In this document: positions 56,238-64,000 of the stretch, one piece after another
Position numbering within the stretch: position 1 is the stretch's first letter
How the letters are laid out: each line of letters starts with the position of its first letter
Origin: Odontomyia ornata
Lineage: Eukaryota > Arthropoda > Insecta > Diptera > Stratiomyidae
Length of the DNA stretch: 64,000 nucleotides
NCBI GenBank assembly: GCA_963969285.1
Contig: OZ017739.1
Coordinates: forward strand, 265,389,188-265,453,187
Direction: 5' to 3'
Made by a program: the position numbers and the translations under genes
Notes under the pieces: generated by a model
Databases searched by the model: none
What the model saw: only the letters and a program-made list of their open reading frames with translations
What the model was told of the DNA's origin: nothing

Positions 56238-56876
56238 ATATTTGGACCTCTGCATTGCTGACGCAAGACTTGAATTCAGCTTTAATAGTCCTCAACGGAA
56301 ATTGGAGGTGCTTCCTTATGATAGCGACCATAACGCAATCGTAATGCAAATCAATCATCAAATGGATGATCTCTTCCTCATTCCAGTTCAACACGAAACT
56401 TGACGGTTGAATTAAAAAAAAAACAGACTGGGGAAAGTTTCAAAAGAAGTTTAATCGAGAATCCCAGAAGCAATGCCCTCCTTCTGATGATGGCAACTCT
56501 TGCTCAATGGTTCCTAATGACAGGAATCTAACTAACGATGAAATAGATCTCTATTTGTCTAAGTTAGAGAAGCTGACGTTGGAATCGATTGAGAAAGTAG
56601 TTCCCAAGATTAAACGTCGAAACAATATGGAAGGATCTGAAACACCAACCATTGCAAGGTTGAAAAGATTGACAAGCCTTCATCTCACACGCGTCAACAA
56701 TATTTATCGGCTACTTTTGGACTAAAACCATCCCTCGTTGGCTTTGTTGAAATTACACCTGAAGAATGTCCGGAACATAATCCGTTCATACTTCAGGAGT
56801 GAGGTCAGCAATCAATTGGCAGAAAAATTGAGGGGTATTAGCCGACAGGACCCAGATGGCGTTTTCGCGAAAGTGA
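56238..56876 (+). pseudogene. Jockey-like LINE ORF2 fragment, plus strand
   Basis: From the endonuclease end (YLDLCIADARLEF, YDSDHNAIVM) through the linker to GISRQDPDGVFAKV. It is broken by stops. With the minus-strand fragment to its left it forms an inverted pair, as in 5' inversions of LINE insertions or later rearrangement. Confidence 0.85.
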
Positions 56877-57014
56877 AGCTTCATGTCGATACGCGAGGTA
56901 CATTACTATACAAGTCGACCCAAATAGTAGCCTATGCGCACGACATCAACATTTTGTCACGGTCATTAACAACTGCCAAACAACTTTTCCTGAAACTCCA
57001 CAGCGAAGCAATAC
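56877..57014 (+). pseudogene. RTE-like LINE RT fragment (left of mariner)
   Basis: Encodes IVAYAHDINILSRSLTTAKQ, an RT active-site block with YADD changed to YAHD. It continues at 58184 after the mariner insertion. Confidence 0.65.
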
Positions 57015-57016
57015 TG

Positions 57017-58181
57017 CAAGGTGCGTACGGAATTTGAGCACAACTTGAGAGTAAAATTAATTAGCTGTATTAGCAGCAATAACCTCTTCGATCCGGGTCT
57101 GGAAACGATTACATGCCCGAATCAAATGCTCCTTGTTCTTATCGACCATAACGGCAGTAATAGCAGTCTTCAGCGAAGAAGTGGTATTATGAGGACGCTT
57201 ATTGGTCTCACGCTCAACTACGCCCCATACGTAATAATCCAAAGGATTAAGGTCTGGGGAGCTAGGTGGCCATAGGTTTGGTGTTATGTGGTCATGAACA
57301 TTTTCGGCCATCCAATCTTGTGTCGCCATCGCTTTATGTGAAGGAGTAGAGTCTTGTTGAAAAATGTATGGTCTGCCTCCGCTTACATTGTCTATCCAGG
57401 GTTTCACTACCGTCTCCAAAACCTCGATCTATGCAGCAGAGTTCACTTGAAGCCCTTGGGTAAAAAAGTGTGGTGGCATAACATGTCCTTCGTTGCTGAC
57501 AACACCTTAAACCATAACAGCGGCTGGAAATTTTGTGTGCATAACAACAGGAACCTCCGTAGGATTTGAACATAGCCATCTGTCATTTCTGCGATTGGTC
57601 TTTTGATCTTGGTCAAAATTTTTTTTGTCGGAAAAAAATCATAACTTTTTGGCGCCTCAGGTTGTTTGATTTTGTTTAAAAGATGTTTTGATCGGAGAAC
57701 TCTCTGTTCTCGGGTTCGTTCCGACACGAACTGTCCTCTGCGCATCACGTAAGACTTATACCGAAGGTCTTCGTGGACAACTCTACGAATAAGGCACTCA
57801 GAAACATGAAGCTCACTTGCAAGGACCCTTATTGATTTTGAAGGGTCCTCGTCTATGATCGCTTGCACTTGCTCTAAAGATTCTGCAGATCGGACAGTGT
57901 CAGAACATTGTTCGTGCTTTTTGCGTTTTGCAACCGATTCTGTATCCCCTCCTGATGCTTCCAATTCACGGCGAACCTTATGCACGAATGAACGGGCGCA
58001 ATTAAGAAAATTAGAGATCTCTAAATCTGTATGGTTCGCACAAATAGCGACGAGTCTCTTCATTTCTTGAATGATGTTGTAGTCCACCATTTCTTATCTG
58101 AAACAGAAAAAAAAATAAAAACAAAAATTCGCGAAGTTATAGTCACATTTATGCATGTCCTCAAATACCGTACGCACCCTG
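57017..58181 (-). mobile_element. Tc1/mariner element with TIRs, inserted in the RTE-like LINE
   Basis: 1165 bp. Inverted termini: left CAAGGTGCGTACGGAATTTG, right (reverse complement) CAGGGTGCGTACGGTATTTG. The right flank is TA and the left flank TG (a decayed TA). The transposase is on the minus strand. The surrounding LINE reads across the insertion. Confidence 0.85.
57057..58090 (-). pseudogene. Tc1/mariner-type transposase, frameshifted
   Basis: Starts MVDYNIIQEMKRLVAI at 58090. It has an N-terminal helix-turn-helix (about 10-40), a second one (IRVLASELHVSECLIRRVV), then RVLRSKHLLNKIK. The frame is lost near the first catalytic Asp (about 57640). The downstream part is in another frame (57419-57057) with FQQDSTPSHKA (second Asp) and SSPDLNPLDYYVWGVVE (third Asp). 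An IS630/maT-like DDxD type seems likely; the exact subgroup is not determined. Confidence 0.85.
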
Positions 58182-58183
58182 TA

Positions 58184-58918
58184 GTAGGGCTACAAATCAA
58201 TGAAAATAAAACATAGCTCATGACGCAGTCGAGGAAAAATACCTCAAATGCACAAAATATCACCCTTGGGGAGTACAGTATCGAAAATGTGAACGAATTT
58301 GTGTATTTAGGCGCCAAAATAACGAGAACCAGTAATGAAAGAGACGAAATACGCCGAAGAATACAGCTCGCAAATTAAATATTTTATTCAGTATTGACGA
58401 TCTTGAAGACCAACTGCATACACAGGAAAACAAAACTCCAAGTATATAAATCTGTGATAAGACCTGTGTTAAGCTATGGGTGTGAAACATGGACCCAAAC
58501 CCAAGCATCCGCAAATATATTGAACGCCTTTGAGCGACGGGTCCTGAGGTGAATGATCGGAGCGAAGCTAGATGGGTACCAATGGCGAATCCGATACAAA
58601 CATGAGATGAATGCAATTTTTGACGAACCGGAGGTCTCAAGGATTGTAAGACTGCGGAAGCTGCAATGGGCTGGCCACATGAATCGTATGGACGAACAAC
58701 GGATACCCAAAAAGGTATTCGTTGGGAGAACTGAAGGTCGGAGACCAGTGGGGAAACCGAGGAAACGCTGGTCTGACTCGGTCGACGAAGACAGTTCATC
58801 GCTGCTCGGATTTTGAAATTGGATGACGCGGTCAATGGACCGAGACAGTTGGAGGCGCAATATGCAGGAAGCGAAGGCCCGAGAGGAGCTGTAGTGCTAA
58901 GAAGAAGAAGAAGATTAT
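58184..58918 (+). pseudogene. RTE-like LINE C-terminal part with (AAG)n tail
   Basis: Translates to VYLGAKITRTSNERDEIRRR, then SVIRPVLSYGCETW, then LQWAGHMNRMDEQRIPKKVF and GRRPVGKPRKRWSD, the C-terminal signature common in RTE/BovB-like insect LINEs, with stops. It ends in an AAGAAGAAGAAG tail, typical of microsatellite-tailed LINEs. Confidence 0.75.
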
Positions 58919-58975
58919 TTTGCTTCGATAAATCAACAAAAGCAAATAATCCAAAGACTAACTCGGGACTGCTGG

Positions 58976-60441
58976 TATGGAGAAGCCCGACGGCTTCCCT
59001 CCGTTGGGGGACCCCGGAGAGAGTAGTAATATAAAATCGGCGGTAATCGTCAATAAAAAGAGACATACGAGTAACCAGGAAAGCTCCGCAGATGGCGGAC
59101 GTAAAACTCAAATAGTCGAAAACAAACAAGAAGTGATTCGACTTTGAGTTGAGAATCAAGAATTGAGACTACGATTAAAAACCCTCGCAGATATGTACAA
59201 GTGAGGGATGAAAATTCAAGATGCAGAACCGGTAAAGCAAATCAAGACGGAAACTAAAGCGTAGAAAGCTGTCAAACAAGCTATCCCAGAAGAAATACTA
59301 AGTGCTGGAGGCACTAACGACAGTCAAAACTATTATGCAGCGCTGAACGGACTCCAACAAGAAATGGACGTTGAAGAATGGATTGAAGATAATACTAATC
59401 AAGATAACAATGATAATTTTATTCAGTACTTAAAAAATAAAAATATGGAGATGAAACCAGCTCGCAGTTCTGCTGGTCCTTCTCAAAACGTTACCAAGAA
59501 AAAAAACAGAGAAAGATCCAACAATCAATGTGTTCGGTCAAAGGAAAGGATATGGTTCGGCTGTTGGCAGCCGAAAATAAATTAACCAATTTCGAGATTA
59601 AAAGAGTTAATGCCGAAAAATTAACAATTAGAACGAAATCTCTGGTTGATTTCAAATCAGCTTTAAAATGCACTGAATTCTGGGGAGGTTCCGCACTTCT
59701 CCTATACCCCAAAAAGTGAAAAGAACCAGACCTTTTTGTTGAAGGGCTTGGACTGCGGAGAAGATACCATCGATCTTCTTCAGGTATTCAAGGAAGCTGC
59801 ACCTGAAATTGAAATTGTTTCCGTTAAAAGCTTCGCGACAAGAAGATCGACGGTAGAAAAAAAAATTTACCACTTTATTTGGTGCAGATTTCAAATTAGA
59901 GCAGTCCAAGTGCTCTTCAACAAATAAGATACTTGAACTTCCGAGTGGTGAGGTGGGAACGCCTCCAGAAAAGAGAAGTGAATCAGTGCTACCGGAGTCA
60001 AAGTTATGGACATCCGGCTGCCAACTGCGCCATACATTATTGATGCGTCAAATTCAAGGACGTTCATGCTCCCAGTGAGTGCAAATTGGTTAAGACGGCG
60101 CCAAAAGAGAAATTATACTATGTTAACTGCGGTGTTTTTGGTCACCCGGCATCATATCGAGGATGCTCCCGATATCAAGATGCGAGAGTAAAATTTGTCC
60201 CAAAGCAAACACAACTACACCGCAGTGTCTTACCTCCGGACATCGTCAAGCCCAGAGTATCATTTGCACTTGTCGCTAGAGGACCAGCAGAAAATGCTGC
60301 AAATAATGTAAATAATGTAAGTGGCAATAATGAGCTGCTTCTCAAAATTTACCAGCAACTAAATTCTTTATCGGAGAGAATCGATAAACAAGATCCAAAA
60401 AATAATTTTGTTTTTCAGCGTTTAGGACTTTCAATTCCCTA
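58976..60441 (+). pseudogene. Jockey-like LINE ORF1, broken
   Basis: Starts MEKPDGFPPLGDPGES at 58976 (cf. MEEPDGFPPLGGPGES at 42082). The PRE_C2HC region (about 59520-59920) and knuckle (LYYVNCGVFGHPASYRGC) are recognisable in alternating frames. It ends LSERIDKQDPKNNFVFQRLG. Confidence 0.85.
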
Positions 60442-60452
60442 AAAATAACTTG

Positions 60453-61649
60453 TCATCCAGTCACATTCGCATGAATAGGATTCATCTCATCTAGATCAAC
60501 GTCAACTCCATTCTTACTATACACACATATGATTATCTCCTTGAATTCATTGTTAAGCAAAAGCCCGACATCATGCTTCTCACTGAAGCCCACCTCAATT
60601 CATGGCACTCCATGACATTCAAGGATTTCGAATTCCTAAGAAACGATAGGGTAAACGGTGATGGGGGAGGTGGCACCAGGATATTAGTTCGAAGACCCTG
60701 TTGTTTCCAAAATGTTGAAAAAGTCGAATTCAAAAGCTTTGAATCTCTTGGTGTTGGTGTCCGTTATCAAAATCTCACTGTCAGGTGGGGATAACCTCTT
60801 TGTTATCTCTGCCTATGCAACTAGTCGAAATGTTCTCAAGTTCAAGGAGGAGCACAATTCTTTGTTTGAAATACTCGAATTGAACAGGCTGCATACTTAT
60901 AATATACTTGCTGGTGACCTGAACGCCAACCATACATCATGACAGAACGCCACCAATAATCCCAGAGGTGTATTCCTGAAATCGTGGATAACAGAACCAA
61001 ATTGAATACAGGTGCAATCTATATGAGTCGGAGTTCCCAACATACCCTAGGATAAATTCATATTTGGACCTCTGCATTGCTGACGCAAGACTTGAATTCA
61101 GCTTTAATAGTCCTCAACAGAAACTGGAGGTGCTTCCTTATGATAGCGAGCATAACGCAATTGTAATGCAAATCAATCATCATTCCTCATCCCAGTTCAA
61201 CACGAAAATTATCGGTTGAATTTAAAAAAAACAGACTGGGGAAAGTTTCAAAAGAAGTTTAATCGAGAGTACCAGAAGCAATGCCCTCCTTCTGATGATG
61301 GCAACTCTTGCTCAATGGTTCCTAATGACGATGCAATAGATCTCTATTTGTCTAAGTTAGAGAAGCTGACGTTGGAATCGATTGAGAAAGTAGTTCCAAA
61401 GATTAAACATCGAAACAATATGGAAGGATCTGAAACACCAACCATTGCAAGGTTGAAAAGATTGACAAGCCTTCATCTCACACGCGTCAACAATATTTAT
61501 CGGCGATTTTTGGACTACAACCATCCCTCGTTGGCTTTATTGAAAATTACACCTGAAGAATGTCCGGAACTAAATCCGTTCATTCCTCAGGAGTGAGGTC
61601 AGCAATCAATGGGCGGAAAATTGAGGAGTATTAGCCGACAGGACCCATG
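60453..61649 (+). pseudogene. Jockey-like LINE ORF2 endonuclease region, broken
   Basis: Endonuclease blocks DIMLLTEAHLNSW, LAGDLNANHTS, and YDSEHNAIVM (SDH changed to SEH). A linker follows up to SEVSNQWAEN. It has several frameshifts and no RT domain. Confidence 0.85.
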
Positions 61650-62840
61650 TTACAAACCAGTATACCCTGTGTATACTGGTAAGAACTGGGAGCACATTTG
61701 ATGTGTATCCAATATACATCATCAAGGCTCCCGGGGAAAGACTCTCTGTAACACCACTTACCTGCTACTCTGACCATCAAAACCCAAATCACCAAAGGCA
61801 AGAGTTCACTTTAAAGCATTACTTTTATTGTACTATTGTTATTTTCTAAAAACATTTACATTACATTAGAATTTCCAAATTATTTTAAAACACTAAATAT
61901 CAGCCAGCCTGAAGAGGGAACCAACTTGTCGTATTAATGGTTCGGGGTGGCCACACGGCGTGAAGCGCCAAAGGGCCGGTTGAGGATCGCGGCGCAAGCC
62001 AACACCTCACCCCTCACCATTTCGTTGAACACTGGACAGCACTACCAATTCAAACTTAAACTCGAATACTTCGATGTTGTTAATGATAAATGGGTAGCAG
62101 CACGCTCCCTTTTGGATTTGAATACAAACTCACTGGTAAAAGACTGCCCAAGAACATTAAATACCATTTTTTCGTGAGCTTTCAACCTAAATTCTCTTTA
62201 AAGGTGCTGAGTAGCCGAACACGTGCGCTCTCGTTCCACGAAAGTTTTTCCTCCCCGTTTCGTCTCGCTTGCTCGGCTGGTGAATATGCGAAACTGGGGA
62301 AATTGAGCGAAAGAGTGTTTTTCGCGTAAGCTTTCGACTTCGAAAGAGTGCTTTCAGTTTAAGCTTTCGGCTTTCCCAAGATCTCTTGAGGTAAAATAGC
62401 GAAACTGGGGACATTGAGCGAAAGAGTGTTTATGCCGGAACTTTCGGTTTTCCTTTCCGCTTACCTCTCTTCGAAGCACCCCGTTCGTTCACGATGTGAA
62501 TATCGTTGCGGGTTGAACTTTGTCGTTCACTTAACTGCTCGCTTATTTACTTGCGCATGTGTTTCCATGGCTAATTTTCATTGGCGAAGTGCGAGTACAT
62601 AGGTGTTGTTTGCTCGCTACTATTGCAGTTATGAAGCGGGAATATATCCGAGTATGCTTATGTGTTCACTCGCAACATTCCTCCGGCAGTTGAAAAAAGG
62701 ATTTAGTGTACTTGGAGAGTACAATAAATCGTCGCTCTACTCCGGTGATCTGAATTACTTAATGTACCCCAATAGATTACGCTCACTCTTGGTTTTTCGC
62801 AATTTTTGTTGTTGGTTGAGTCTCGCTACATTCCCTTTTG
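61650..62840. other. Unclassified insert with hairpins and a 33-bp repeat
   Basis: Starts TGTTACA directly after LINE sequence. It contains a perfect 9-bp hairpin (CCAGTATAC-CCTGT-GTATACTGG, near 61658-61680), a second (GATGTGTAT-CCAA-TATACATC, near 61699), and TGTAACA near 61747. A 33-bp block beginning GCGAAACTGGGG at 62288 recurs at 62399. Open frames of 60-80 codons are unrecognised. It could be the start of another LTR element extending off the window. Confidence 0.4.
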
Positions 62841-62984
62841 TGTAAATCATTCGTACTTATATCTCGCGCTGTTATCGCCATTGGTATTGTCCACTGTACT
62901 CCTCGCAACTTATTATTAACCGTAGTTTTGCTGCTGGTTTATGCGTAATTTACTAGATACTAACGCGCCAATGTTATAATTCTA

Positions 62985-63400
62985 TCCAATTGACGTTACT
63001 TAATATGTTGTTACAAGTCAACGTTAGAATTGTAAATTTCCACATTTATGAATTAATGAGTTAATGTTTGGTTTGATACTATACAATGTTTTGTTTGATT
63101 CAATCATAAATTAATATTATAATATTTCGTTTGGTACTATAAGTTTATGCTAATTAATATGTATTACATGTCATTGTTGTATTTGCAAATTACTACAATC
63201 AAAAATTACTAAGTTAAGATTTGATTTTATACAATTATGTATCATATTTTCCTATTTTGTTTGGTACCTTGAGTTAATGTTAATTAATAAGTATTACATA
63301 TCCATGTTGCTTTCATAAACTACTACAATTATAAATTAATAATTTGAAGTTTGATTCCATACAATGTTTTGTTTGATTTAATCATAAGTTACTGTAATGA
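62985..63400. repeat. Diverged AT-rich tandem repeats (~130 bp period)
   Basis: Blocks TTTTGTTTGAT-CAATCATAA-TTA, TTTGGTAC-TTAATTAAT-AGTATTACAT and AA-TACTACAAT-A-AAATTA recur in order about three times. Confidence 0.55.
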
Positions 63401-64000
63401 TGGATACAATGAGCGAAGATCCTGTTTGGTTTAATAATTTGTTTGCTTCAAACATTAAGATGTTACTATTTCATTTGATTCTATGCAATAATGGAATAGT
63501 GCTAAATTTGCTTCTGACGTAAATTACAGGATTATAGATTATTTCGTTTTACTATAATATTGAAAACCATACTGAACATATTTTTTCCGACCTTAAATTG
63601 TTTTTTCTTGACAATGAACTATTATTTTACAATCGAAAAATAGCGGACTACAATTTCTTCTTTTAATTGGTTTTACTTAATAATATGGTTACAACTTCTC
63701 TTAAGATTCATATTCAATGCCGATCTTTTTTTATATTCTGAAGTTAATGGTTTTCTCTTATTTTTAACATTACTTATCATCTTGGAACTTTTATTCTACT
63801 CTATTTTTGGCTTTTAATTTCCTCATTTCTTTCAAATAGTATTAAAGTTCTCTTGCGTATATTCAAATATTTTAGTTACTAATTGATTCGATGTTGCTTT
63901 TGGTTAGTGGTTATTACTCGTATTAGGGTGTTACTATTTGTTTAGTACAGGTTTTAGTAAATTATAACAGTTAGCGTTAGTGAGGATTTAATGTGGACGG
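63401..64000. other. AT-rich, nothing recognised
   Basis: No gene, element boundary or clear repeat recognised to the end of the window. Confidence 0.4.

Larger units (their letters stand above)
58919..61649 (+). mobile_element. Jockey-like LINE copy, 3'-truncated
   Basis: Plus-strand copy of the family at 22086-42317: short 5' part, ORF1 (58976-60441) and ORF2 through the endonuclease to the linker (GISRQDP). It is cut at 61649 by unrelated sequence starting TGTTACA. Both ORFs are broken. Confidence 0.88.

Noticed and set aside
61650..61753. A ~104-bp solo LTR (TGTTACA to TGTAACA)
   Set aside because: The flanks show no matching target duplication and LINE sequence does not resume on the right.
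62187..62845. Open frames of 62-80 codons near the right end as genes
   Set aside because: Short, overlapping on both strands and without recognisable domains or splice support.

Overview
The window looks like a piece of an insect chromosome, probably a fly (Diptera). It contains one recognisable host gene, a TTLL3-type tubulin glycylase, surrounded and invaded by transposable elements. The insect assignment rests on the TE repertoire (Jockey-like, R1-like, CR1-like and RTE-like LINEs, Tc1/mariner elements, Ty3/gypsy elements primed by tRNA-Lys) and on an arthropod-type ZAD zinc-binding domain. No rRNA, tRNA or CRISPR locus was seen.

Layout. 1-975: minus-strand LINE reverse-transcriptase relic. 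1084-2296 and 20747-21564: two exons of the host TTLL3-like gene, split by an intron of about 18.4 kb. The intron holds a foldback element, fragments of at least four LINE copies, a deleted mariner, partial gypsy LTRs and an inverted gypsy interior (12646-17352). 22086-42317: a long Jockey-like LINE on the minus strand, cut in ORF2 by an apparently intact Ty3/gypsy element, here 'element A' (25546-39470, 13.9 kb, two 3929-bp LTRs, 4-bp target duplication). 42318-55689: a related but decayed element, 'element B', with LTRs of at least 3.7 kb. 55690-61649: a mosaic of Jockey-like LINE pieces, an RTE-like LINE and a 1.17-kb mariner with inverted termini. 61650-64000: unclassified AT-rich DNA with hairpins and tandem repeats.

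How the parts work. Elements A and B belong to one lineage. They share a tRNA-Lys primer site two bases after the LTR, long LTRs, structured leaders, a shared leader motif, and gag and pol joined by a -1 frameshift signal (A AAA AAC, 7-8 nt spacer, 8-bp hairpin). The stem sequence differs between A and B but the pairing is kept.

The most unusual feature is that each Gag begins with a different host-type zinc-binding module. Element A has a RING-H2 finger (ubiquitin-ligase type) and element B has a ZAD (a dimerisation domain of insect zinc-finger transcription factors). A third relative (12.6-17.4 kb) shows neither. The giant LTRs also carry host-like cargo: A's LTR contains a frameshifted histone H4 fragment, and B's LTR contains an open frame of about 280-390 codons that I do not recognise. 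This suggests a retrotransposon lineage that repeatedly acquires host sequence at the Gag N-terminus and in U3. The acquisition mechanism is inference. The domains, LTRs, frameshift signals and H4 fragment are read directly from the sequence.
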